A program made the translations under genes and the position numbers. A DNA stretch of 7,742 bases from Verrucomicrobiota bacterium (GTDB lineage Bacteria > Verrucomicrobiota > Verrucomicrobiia > Opitutales > UBA953), in the NCBI GenBank assembly GCA_009924535.1, contig RFRI01000053.1:1-7742 (forward strand). Reading direction: 5' to 3'. How positions within the stretch are numbered: the first letter of the stretch is position 1; every line of letters starts with the position of its first letter. The notes under the pieces are model-generated. The model was given only the letters and a program-made list of their open reading frames with translations. It made no database searches and had not been told where the DNA came from. Shown here one piece after another: positions 1-6,076 of the stretch.

Positions 1-1146
1 ATCAAACAGCAGCCGAAAGCCGCGCTCTACACCGACTTCCGCAAGATGCTCGACGAACAGAAGGACATCGATGCCGTCATCATCGCCACCCCCGACCACT
101 CCCACGCCTACATCGCGATGGAGTGCATGCGCCGCGGCAAGCACGTCTACGTCCAGAAGCCCATCTCGCACTCCGTCTTCGAGGCGCGCATCCTGACCGA
201 GTCGGCGCACAAATATAAGGTCGTCACCCAGATGGGCAACCAAGGTCACTCGGGCGAAGGCATCCGCCAGGTGACCGAATGGATCGCCGCCGGCCTCATC
301 GGCAAGGTCCGGGAAGTCCACACCTGGACCAATCGCCCGATCTGGCCGCAGAGCCTCGAGATGGATCGTCCGCTCGACGCGCAGAAAGCCCCTGATGGCA
401 TGGACTGGAACCAGTGGTGCGGCCCGGCGGCGTTCCGTCCTTACCACGCTTCTTATCACCCTGGGAAGTGGCGCGCCTGGTGCGATTTCGGCACCGGCTC
501 CCTCGGCGACATGGGTTGCCATATCATCGATCCCGCCTTCATGGCGCTCAATCTGCAGTATCCGACCAGCGTCGAAGGCAATGTCTCGACCGTCTATGAG
601 ACCTTCGGCAAGAAGACCACCGGCAAGAACGAGTCTTATCCGCGCTCTTCGATCGTCCGCTTCAAGTTCCCTGCCCGCGGCGAGATGCCTCCCGTGACGC
701 TGACCTGGTGGGACGGCGGCCTGATGCCCCAGCGCCCCGACGAACTCGAGGATGACATGCCGTTCGGCGACCCCAACGGCGGCTGCTACTTCATCGGCGA
801 CAAGGGCAAGCTCGTCTGCGGCTGCTACGGCCTCAATCCCCGCATCCTCAACGCCGACCTCCGCGACGCGGCCAAGAAGCTCGAGAAGACCATCCCACGC
901 ATCCCCGGCAACTCTTCCGGCCACGAGAAGGATTGGATCCGCGCCTGCAAGGGCGGCATCGCCGCTTCGTCGAACTTCGACTACTCCGGCCCGCTCTCCG
1001 AGATGGTGCTCATGGGCAACCTCGCGTCGCGCTTCCCTGACCGCAAACTCCTGTGGGACGGCGCGAAGATGGAGGTCACGAACGACAAGGCCGCCAACGC
1101 CTACGTCCGCCGAGAGTACCGCAAAGGCTTCGATCTCGGCGCCTAA
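1..1146 (+). CDS. Gfo/Idh/MocA-family oxidoreductase, 5' end cut by window
   Basis: Probable NAD(P)-dependent sugar or polyol dehydrogenase/oxidoreductase; the substrate cannot be read from the sequence. The frame is open from base 1, so the gene starts upstream, and the ATG at base 46 is internal. Of the protein, 381 residues are visible. Missing is the N-terminal Rossmann glycine motif and any Tat signal, which many relatives carry. Visible residues 24-36 (DAVIIATPDHSHA) are the late Rossmann strand motif. VQKP at 51-54 is the variant of the family's EKP motif, with K53 the conserved lysine. A C-terminal-domain signature follows at 161-177 (CDFGTGSLGDMGCHIID), with H174 and D177 placed like the family's catalytic His/Asp region. 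The ending, an LLWD stretch followed by RREYRKG near the C-terminus, resembles expanded families in Planctomycetota and Verrucomicrobiota. The stop lies 7 bases from the uppP stop, tail to tail. Family assignment is firm; the exact reaction is unknown. Confidence 0.93.
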   Translation: MKQQPKAALYTDFRKMLDEQKDIDAVIIATPDHSHAYIAMECMRRGKHVYVQKPISHSVFEARILTESAHKYKVVTQMGNQGHSGEGIRQVTEWIAAGLIGKVREVHTWTNRPIWPQSLEMDRPLDAQKAPDGMDWNQWCGPAAFRPYHASYHPGKWRAWCDFGTGSLGDMGCHIIDPAFMALNLQYPTSVEGNVSTVYETFGKKTTGKNESYPRSSIVRFKFPARGEMPPVTLTWWDGGLMPQRPDELEDDMPFGDPNGGCYFIGDKGKLVCGCYGLNPRILNADLRDAAKKLEKTIPRIPGNSSGHEKDWIRACKGGIAASSNFDYSGPLSEMVLMGNLASRFPDRKLLWDGAKMEVTNDKAANAYVRREYRKGFDLGA

Positions 1147-1153
1147 GCGGGTC

Positions 1154-2119
1154 TCACTTCAGCGCGAGGATTGCCAGGATCACACCGCCTAAGGCGATGC
1201 GATACCAGGCGAACACGCCCAGTCCGTTCCGCGAGACGTAGCCCACAAGCCACTTCACCGAGACGAACGCGGTGACCGCGGCGATGAGCAGGCCCACGCT
1301 CGCCGGGCCGGCCGGGTAGACCTGGGTCAGGGCAGGGCCGAGCGACCACATCTTGTAGACCGAGGCGGCGGAGAGGGTCAGCAGTCCGACCAGGAAGGAA
1401 AACTCGGTCGCAGCGGCATGGGAAAGTCCGGCCAGACGACCTCCGAGGATGGTCGCAAGCGAACGGCTCGTCCCGGGAATCAAGGCGAAGCATTGGCAGA
1501 GGCCGACAGTCAGGGCGGAGCGCCAGCCGATCGCGGCGACCTCGTCGGAGCGCGCGGCACGGGCCTGCGGGAGCAGATGTTCGGCGACCAGGATGACGAG
1601 ACCGCCGACAAGCAGGGCCGCGGCGACGACCTCGACCGAGAAAAGGTAGGCCGTGATGGCATCCTTGAACAGGAAGCCGAGCAGAGCCGCAGGAATGAAC
1701 GCCACGATGATGGCCTGAGCAAGTTCGACCGAAGGACTTTCCCATCGGCACAAGCCGGACACCAACGTGCTGATGCGTCCGAAGAAGGCGACGAACACCG
1801 CGAGGATGGCGCCGAGCTGGATGATGACGATGTAATCGTCAGCGATACGCTCGAGGGAAACAGCGCGTCCTTTTCGGTCAGCAAGGCCGGCGACAGTGAC
1901 GTCAGGATACTTCGGGACGCCGAGCAACGTGTCACTGATAATCATATGCCCGGTCGAGCTGACTGGCAGATATTCCGTTACGCCTTCCACCGTCCCCGTG
2001 ACGAGGGCGCGCCGATAGGTGAACTCGCGCCGAACTTCCTCGGGCGTCACCGTCGGGCCGTAACCGGCAAAGGCTGATAGGGAAGAAAGCAGCCACAGGC
2101 CGAAGGCTAAGCGAAGCAT
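1154..2119 (-). CDS. uppP: Undecaprenyl-diphosphatase UppP (BacA family)
   Basis: Integral membrane enzyme that dephosphorylates undecaprenyl pyrophosphate to the monophosphate, recycling the lipid carrier for peptidoglycan and other wall polymers. Overexpression in other bacteria gives bacitracin resistance. Seen in the 321-residue protein: the E-x3-E motif E45-GVT-E49, the SSTGH motif at 54-58, and the PGTSRS motif at 215-220 with the catalytic-region R219. Several hydrophobic spans follow, at about 97-114, 133-150, 160-180, 240-255, 270-290 and 303-320. Most family members are near 265-290 residues and begin just before the E-x3-E motif. This one has about 36 extra residues at the N-terminus, starting with a hydrophobic signal-like stretch (4-18), and extra residues around 66-95. 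No other ATG lies upstream of the motif, so 2119 is the natural start. No clear Shine-Dalgarno sequence precedes it. It is transcribed away from trpB. Confidence 0.94.
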   Translation of the reverse strand: MLRLAFGLWLLSSLSAFAGYGPTVTPEEVRREFTYRRALVTGTVEGVTEYLPVSSTGHMIISDTLLGVPKYPDVTVAGLADRKGRAVSLERIADDYIVIIQLGAILAVFVAFFGRISTLVSGLCRWESPSVELAQAIIVAFIPAALLGFLFKDAITAYLFSVEVVAAALLVGGLVILVAEHLLPQARAARSDEVAAIGWRSALTVGLCQCFALIPGTSRSLATILGGRLAGLSHAAATEFSFLVGLLTLSAASVYKMWSLGPALTQVYPAGPASVGLLIAAVTAFVSVKWLVGYVSRNGLGVFAWYRIALGGVILAILALK

Positions 2120-2206
2120 GGCCGAGGATTAGGCTTCCGCCCGTGCCAGGGCAAGGAAAGCCGTCAAAAGCCCTTGTCGCTTGCCCTTGAGTAAGGTTCC
2201 CGCTTT
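2120..2206. promoter_or_regulatory. Divergent intergenic region between uppP and trpB
   Basis: This is the only non-coding gap between two head-to-head genes, so promoters for both directions should lie here or just inside the gene ends (inference). On the minus strand a TTGACG hexamer at 2162-2167 looks like a -35 box for uppP, but no good -10 box lies 16-18 bases further on. On the plus strand TTGCCC (2181-2186) and TTTATG (2204-2209) are 17 bases apart but run into the first trpB ATG. They could only serve if translation starts further in, and would then leave a nearly leaderless transcript. The one small plus-strand ORF, starting at 2118 (Met-Ala-Glu-Asp-stop), has no Trp codons, so there is no classical attenuator leader peptide. 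Confidence 0.4.
2148..2189. repeat. Overlapping inverted and direct short repeats upstream of trpB
   Basis: An 8-base perfect inverted repeat has arms AGGGCAAG (2148-2155) and CTTGCCCT (2180-2187) with 24 bases between. A second, overlapping pair is CAAGG (2152-2156) with CCTTG (2172-2176). GCCCTTG also occurs twice as a direct repeat 13 bases apart (2170-2176 and 2183-2189). The two pairings share bases 2152-2155, so as RNA they would exclude one another. This could be an operator for a dimeric regulator, a weak RNA switch before trpB, or chance in a GC-rich gap. The sequence matches are certain, but the function is only a guess. Confidence 0.35.
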
Positions 2207-3460
2207 ATGCAGGACATCACGACCATGTCGGCCTCCAGCCTCATCCCGACCACCGAACCTCGCTTCCGCGTCCCGGACGCCCGCGGCCGTTTCGGCCAGT
2301 TTGGCGGCATGTACGTCCCGGAGACCCTGATGACGCCTTTGCTGGACCTGACGAAGGCCTACGACGAAGCGCGTCGCGATCCGGCCTACCAGCAGGCGTT
2401 CGCGGACATGCTGCGCGATTATGCCGGACGTCCGACCGGACTCTACTTCGCCGAGTCCCTGACCAAGCACGCCGGCGGCGCCCGCATCTACCTCAAGCGC
2501 GAGGACATGCTCCATACCGGCGCCCACAAGATCAACAACGTGATCGGCCAGGCTTTGCTCGCTATCCGCATGGGCAAGAAGCGTATCATCGCCGAGACCG
2601 GCGCCGGCCAGCATGGTACCGCGACCGCCGCCGTCTGCGCCCGCTTCGGGCTCAAATGCGTCATCTACATGGGGGCGACCGACATGGAACGTCAGGCCCT
2701 GAACGTCTACCGCATGCGCCTCATGGGCGCCGAGGTCCGCGGCGTCGAAGCCGGCCAGCGCACGCTCAAGGAAGCCGTCAACGAGGCCATGCGCGACTGG
2801 GTGACCAACGTCCGCGAGACGCATTACATCCTCGGAACGGCCTACGGTTCGCATCCCTATCCGATGATGGTCCGTGATTTCCATCGGATCATCTCCATCG
2901 AATCCAAGCAGCAGATCTTGCGTGCCGAAGGCCGCCTGCCTGATGCCATCGTCGCCTGTGTCGGCGGCGGCTCCAACGCCATCGGCGCCTTCTTCGAGTT
3001 CTTGGACGAGCCCGGTGTCCGCCTCATCGGCGTCGAAGCCGGGGGTCGCAGCATCAGCAAAGGCGAACACGCCGCGCGTTTTGCCGGCGGCCGTCTCGGC
3101 GTGCTGCAGGGCTGCATGACGAACATCCTCATGGACGGAGAAGGGCAGATCGAAGGAACGCATTCCGTCTCCGCCGGCCTGGACTACGCCGCCGTCGGTC
3201 CCGAGCATGCTTATTATCGCGAGAAGCAGCGCGTCGACTACGCTCACGCCACCGACAGCGAATGTCTCGAGGCTTTCCAGCTCCTCTCGCGCACCGAAGG
3301 GATCATCCCGGCGCTCGAGTCCAGTCACGCCGTCGCCCACGGCGTGAAGCTCGCCGCATCCTTGCCTAAAGAGCAGGTGGTGATCATCAATCTTTCCGGC
3401 CGCGGAGATAAGGACGTGTGGAGCGCCGCCCGCGCGATGGGCACCGAGATCAAGCTCTGA
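2207..3460 (+). CDS. trpB: Tryptophan synthase beta chain TrpB
   Basis: Catalyses the PLP-dependent condensation of indole with L-serine to give L-tryptophan, the last step of the pathway, normally in an alpha2-beta2 complex with TrpA. Seen in 417 residues: the opening GRFGQFGGMYVPETL at 27-41; HTGAHKIN with the PLP-binding K108; AETGAGQHG with the catalytic E130 (E109 in Salmonella); the phosphate-binding GGGSNA at 253-258; and the closing LSGRGDKD at 396-403. All key residues are present, and the length is normal for TrpB1. Two starts are possible. ATG 2207 has a weak TAAGG about 10 bases upstream. ATG 2225 removes six residues and has AGGA about 10 bases upstream. The conserved part begins well after both. 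No trpA, trpF or trpC adjoins it; the next gene is yicC-like, 2 bases downstream. The partner TrpA must be encoded elsewhere if the complex is made. Confidence 0.97.
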   Translation: MQDITTMSASSLIPTTEPRFRVPDARGRFGQFGGMYVPETLMTPLLDLTKAYDEARRDPAYQQAFADMLRDYAGRPTGLYFAESLTKHAGGARIYLKREDMLHTGAHKINNVIGQALLAIRMGKKRIIAETGAGQHGTATAAVCARFGLKCVIYMGATDMERQALNVYRMRLMGAEVRGVEAGQRTLKEAVNEAMRDWVTNVRETHYILGTAYGSHPYPMMVRDFHRIISIESKQQILRAEGRLPDAIVACVGGGSNAIGAFFEFLDEPGVRLIGVEAGGRSISKGEHAARFAGGRLGVLQGCMTNILMDGEGQIEGTHSVSAGLDYAAVGPEHAYYREKQRVDYAHATDSECLEAFQLLSRTEGIIPALESSHAVAHGVKLAASLPKEQVVIINLSGRGDKDVWSAARAMGTEIKL

Positions 3461-3462
3461 AC

Positions 3463-4338
3463 ATGGCCGCTTCCTCGATGACTGGCTTCGGCCGAGCGGA
3501 GATCAACCTCCCCGGCGTCCGCCTTTCGGTCGAGATCGCTTCGGTCAACCAGAAGAACCTTCAGGTCTCGGTCTTCGGGCCGGAAGCCTGGCCGGCGTTG
3601 GAGTCCGCCGCTTCGGGGTGGATCCGCACCCGACTGCAGCGCGGCAAGGTCACCGCCCGCATCACGCAGGCCGCCGCCTCGGCGACGCAACGCCACTGGG
3701 ATCACGAAGCCGTCGCCGGCAGCCTCGATGAACTTTCGAAACTCGCCGCTCGTTGCGGCCTTAAGTTGAACGCGGATGGCGAACTGCTGTTACGACTCGC
3801 CGAAAGCAGCCGTCGACCCTCCGTCGTCCTGCCAGACTTTGCCGAGGCCGAAGCCGCCGTCCGTTCCGCTTTTGAAGAAGCTCTCGGGCATCTCGTCGCG
3901 ATGCGGCTGTCAGAAGGGGCTGCCTTGTCCAAAGACCTTCAGGAGCGGATAGCGAAGATGGCCACGATGTTCGTAGGCATGGAGCTGGCTGAAAAGGTCG
4001 CGCCGGTCCGCCATCGCGACGCGATGCTCAAGCGACTGAAGGACGCAGGCTTCTCGCTCGACGTGAGCGACGAGAGGGTGCTCAAGGAACTCGCGCTGTT
4101 CGCCGACCGCTCGGACATCACCGAAGAAGTCGTCCGCCTCAAGAGCCACATCGACCAGTTTTCGACCGAGCTTGCCCTGCCTAATTGTGGACGAAAGTTG
4201 GATTTCCTGATCCAGGAATTGCTCCGAGAAGTTAACACCATCGGCAGCAAGGCTTCGGAAATCGCCACGACCAAGCTGGTTTTGGAGGCGAAAACCGAGA
4301 TCGAACGCATTCGGGAACAGGTCCAGAACCTGGAGTAA
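3463..4338 (+). CDS. yicC: YicC/YloC-family endoribonuclease
   Basis: Member of the YicC family (N-terminal YicC-like domain plus C-terminal DUF1732). E. coli YicC is reported as an endoribonuclease involved in turnover of the small RNA RyhB, so a role in RNA processing is inferred here. The open frame runs back into trpB, but the true start is ATG 3463, giving MAASSMTGFGRAE with the family's MTGFG near the N-terminus. ATG 3478 (MTGFG itself) is an alternative. At 291 residues the length matches the family. Visible are SVNQKNLQ at 27-34, the family's VN-(H/Q)-(R/K) motif; EGAALSKDL at 151-159; a long helical middle; and the strongly conserved C-terminal block, ADRSDITEEVVRLKSHIDQF at 214-233 and GRKLDFLIQELLREVNTIGS at 243-262. 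The start is 2 bases after the trpB stop, so translation is likely coupled to trpB. Confidence 0.93.
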   Translation: MAASSMTGFGRAEINLPGVRLSVEIASVNQKNLQVSVFGPEAWPALESAASGWIRTRLQRGKVTARITQAAASATQRHWDHEAVAGSLDELSKLAARCGLKLNADGELLLRLAESSRRPSVVLPDFAEAEAAVRSAFEEALGHLVAMRLSEGAALSKDLQERIAKMATMFVGMELAEKVAPVRHRDAMLKRLKDAGFSLDVSDERVLKELALFADRSDITEEVVRLKSHIDQFSTELALPNCGRKLDFLIQELLREVNTIGSKASEIATTKLVLEAKTEIERIREQVQNLE

Positions 4339-4407
4339 GGTTTTTCGGGTGTGGTATTGCCACGGCCGCTTTCCCATGCCTTTGTCTATCAACACTTACG
4401 CAACGTC
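4339..4407 (+). other. Intergenic leader before the HU-family gene
   Basis: This 69-base gap is the longest break in the rightward run and the only likely place for an internal promoter for the HU-hisS-murJ part (inference). The end of the preceding gene carries a 5-base stem with a 3-base loop (TCCAG-AAC-CTGGA, 4322-4334), and TTTTT follows at 4341-4345. The stem is short and six bases separate it from the T run, so it is at best a weak terminator. TTGCCA at 4357-4362 resembles a -35 box, but I see no convincing -10 box at the right distance. No Shine-Dalgarno sequence precedes ATG 4408. Confidence 0.3.
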
Positions 4408-4722
4408 ATGTCCAACAACCTCACCAAGCGCGACATCGTCCTCAAGATTTTCACGGACAAGGGCTACCCGCAGAAGCATATCCGCGACTCGGTCCAGATG
4501 ACTCTCGACGCCATCAGCGAAGCGCTGCTGTCCGGCCGTGACGTCGAACTCCGTAATTTCGGAGTCTTCCAGGTGCAGGTCCGCAAGAGCCGCATCGGTC
4601 GTAACCCCAACCGCCCGGAGACGGATGTCGTCATCCCGAAGCGCGCGGTGATCAAGTTCAAGGCCGGCAAGGAACTGAAAGCCAAGCTGAAGTCCTACGA
4701 CGTCGAGAAGCCCGCTCAGTAA
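4408..4722 (+). CDS. HU/IHF-family nucleoid DNA-binding protein
   Basis: Small basic dimeric protein that bends and compacts DNA in the nucleoid. The protein is 104 residues if started at ATG 4408 (MSNNLTKRDIVLKIF), the start where HU-family similarity begins. The frame stays open back to an ATG at 4351, but that would add 19 residues unlike any HU N-terminus. Visible are the helical dimerisation region (about 5-43), the FGVF core at 51-54, then the DNA-binding beta arm with GRNPNRPE at 64-71, where P67 matches the intercalating proline. The end is KFKAGKELKAKL at 83-94 plus a ten-residue tail. The HU signature is complete. HU and IHF subunits cannot be told apart from sequence alone, so I give no symbol. 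The protein is slightly longer than the usual 90-95 residues. hisS begins 12 bases after its stop. Confidence 0.93.
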   Translation: MSNNLTKRDIVLKIFTDKGYPQKHIRDSVQMTLDAISEALLSGRDVELRNFGVFQVQVRKSRIGRNPNRPETDVVIPKRAVIKFKAGKELKAKLKSYDVEKPAQ

Positions 4723-4734
4723 TTACGCTTCGCG

Positions 4735-6072
4735 ATGTCCGATATTCGAACGCTCCCCGGTTTCCGGGAGTTCTACCCTGAAGACCGCGCCGTCCTCGGC
4801 CATGTCATGGACGTCTGGCGTCGCGCCTGCCGTCGCTACGGTTTCCGCGAATGGGAATCTCCGGTGCTCGAGCCGCTCGAACTCTTTACCGAGAAGTCGG
4901 GCGAAGAAATCGTCCGCCAGCTCTTCAACTTCGAGGACAAGGGCGGCCGCAAGGTCAGCCTTCGTCCGGAGATGACACCGTCCCTGGCCCGCATGGTCGG
5001 CGCCAAGGCCAACGGCATGCCCAAGCCGATCCGCTGGTTCGCGATCGGCGAAAACTACCGCTACGAGAAGCCGCAGAAGGGCCGTCTGCGTGCTTTCTAT
5101 CAGCTCAACGCCGACTTGCTCGGCGAAGCCGGTCCCGCCGCCGACGCCGAGATCATCGCGTTGTGCGCCGACTGTCTGCTGGGCTTCGGCCTCACGCAGC
5201 AGGACTTCCGCATCCGCGTCTCGGATCGTACGCTCTGGTTCCGCTACCTCGCCAGCCTCGGCGTCCCCGAGGCCCAGGCTGGCGCCGTGCTCGGCGTGGT
5301 CGACAAGTTGGAACGCGGTGCGCCCAAGGACCTGCTCGACGCCATGACGGCGGCGCTCACCGGGACGGAAGTCGATCCCGCCAAGACCCTTGAAGCTGCC
5401 CGGGCGTTCGCCAACACGAAGTCCCTGGCCGACCTCGAGAAGCTCGCCGCCGGCGACGGCTCGATGACCGAACGTCTGGTCGAATGGAAGCATCTCCTCG
5501 GCACGCTCACTACCATGGGCTTCGGCGAATGCGTCGCCATCGACCTCACGATCGTCCGCGGGCTGGCCTATTACACGGGCTTCGTCTTCGAGGCTTTCGA
5601 GACAGGCGGCGAAGCCCGCGCTCTGGCCGGTGGTGGTCGCTACGACGCCTTGGTCAAGAAGCTCGGCGGTCCGGACCTTCCGGCGGTCGGCTTCGGCATG
5701 GGCGACGTCACGTTGCGTGACCTGCTCGAGCTCAAGAAGCTTATCCCGGCCTACGCCGACGGCCCGGACTTCTACGTCATGATCCTAGGCGACGATGCCC
5801 GTAATGCCGCGCTGGAAGACATCGCGAACCTGCGTCGCGCCGGTTTCCGCGTGGAGTACAACCTCAAGGACGGCAAGTTCCCCAAGCTCATCCAGGCCGC
5901 CGAGGTCGCCGGTTCGAAGTATGCGCTCGTGTACGGTGGCAGCGAGGTCGCCAAGGGCGTCGCCAAGGTGCGCAGCCTGGCCGATCGCTCGGAAGCCGAA
6001 GTGCCGCGCACGGATCTCGTCCCTGCGCTTCGCGCGGTGCTCGAGGAAGGCATGCGCGCCATCCAGCCCTGA
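4735..6072 (+). CDS. hisS: Histidine--tRNA ligase HisS, variant motif 3
   Basis: Class II aminoacyl-tRNA synthetase that charges tRNA-His with histidine using ATP. Seen in 445 residues: the N-terminal LPGFREFYPED at 7-17; motif 1 around 36-51; LRPEMTPSLAR at 76-86; motif 2 in ENYRYEKPQKGRLRAFYQ at 106-123, with R109 matching the ATP-binding arginine; and the histidine-specific IVRGLAYYTG at 273-282, with R275 matching the catalytic Arg of E. coli HisRS. AGGGRYD lies at 298-304. The C-terminal anticodon-binding domain (about 345-440) includes the KDGKFPKLIQAAE stretch and YALVYGGSE. That domain separates it from the regulatory paralogue HisZ, which lacks it. Oddities: motif 3 reads GFGMGDVTL (319-327) instead of the usual GxxxGLERL, so the invariant arginine position is T326, and the usual D of RGLDYY is A278. 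It starts 12 bases after the HU gene with no visible Shine-Dalgarno sequence; ATG 4735 gives the normal family N-terminus. Confidence 0.95.
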   Translation: MSDIRTLPGFREFYPEDRAVLGHVMDVWRRACRRYGFREWESPVLEPLELFTEKSGEEIVRQLFNFEDKGGRKVSLRPEMTPSLARMVGAKANGMPKPIRWFAIGENYRYEKPQKGRLRAFYQLNADLLGEAGPAADAEIIALCADCLLGFGLTQQDFRIRVSDRTLWFRYLASLGVPEAQAGAVLGVVDKLERGAPKDLLDAMTAALTGTEVDPAKTLEAARAFANTKSLADLEKLAAGDGSMTERLVEWKHLLGTLTTMGFGECVAIDLTIVRGLAYYTGFVFEAFETGGEARALAGGGRYDALVKKLGGPDLPAVGFGMGDVTLRDLLELKKLIPAYADGPDFYVMILGDDARNAALEDIANLRRAGFRVEYNLKDGKFPKLIQAAEVAGSKYALVYGGSEVAKGVAKVRSLADRSEAEVPRTDLVPALRAVLEEGMRAIQP

Positions 6073-6076
6073 ACCC

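Noticed and set aside
145..165. VQKP instead of EKP in the Gfo/Idh/MocA protein as a possible loss of function
   Set aside because: The catalytic-region lysine is kept, and VQKP is, to my knowledge, common in the expanded Planctomycetota/Verrucomicrobiota members of this family.
1418..2077. 219-codon plus-strand frame across uppP
   Set aside because: It is an Arg/Asp/Glu-rich product opposite the clear UppP motifs; only the minus-strand reading makes biological sense.
2118..2132. Four-codon ORF as a trp leader peptide
   Set aside because: It has no tryptophan codons and arises from the CATG shared with the uppP start.
2162..2167. TTGACG on the minus strand as a sigma-70 -35 box for uppP
   Set aside because: No acceptable -10 hexamer at 16-18 bases; the only TAAT-containing stretch (CCTAAT) is about 28 bases away.
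2129..3340. 403-codon open frame antisense to trpB
   Set aside because: It mirrors a highly conserved trpB in GC-rich DNA, where stops are rare on the opposite strand. Its product is a Gly/Asp/Ala/Val-rich composition with no recognisable motif.
4322..4345. Stem TCCAG-AAC-CTGGA followed by TTTTT as an intrinsic terminator after yicC
   Set aside because: The stem has only five pairs, lies inside the coding end, and is six bases away from the T run. It is too weak to call.
4723..5493. 256-codon open frame antisense to hisS
   Set aside because: It is a shadow of hisS with biased composition and no family features, and it would cover the HU-hisS junction.
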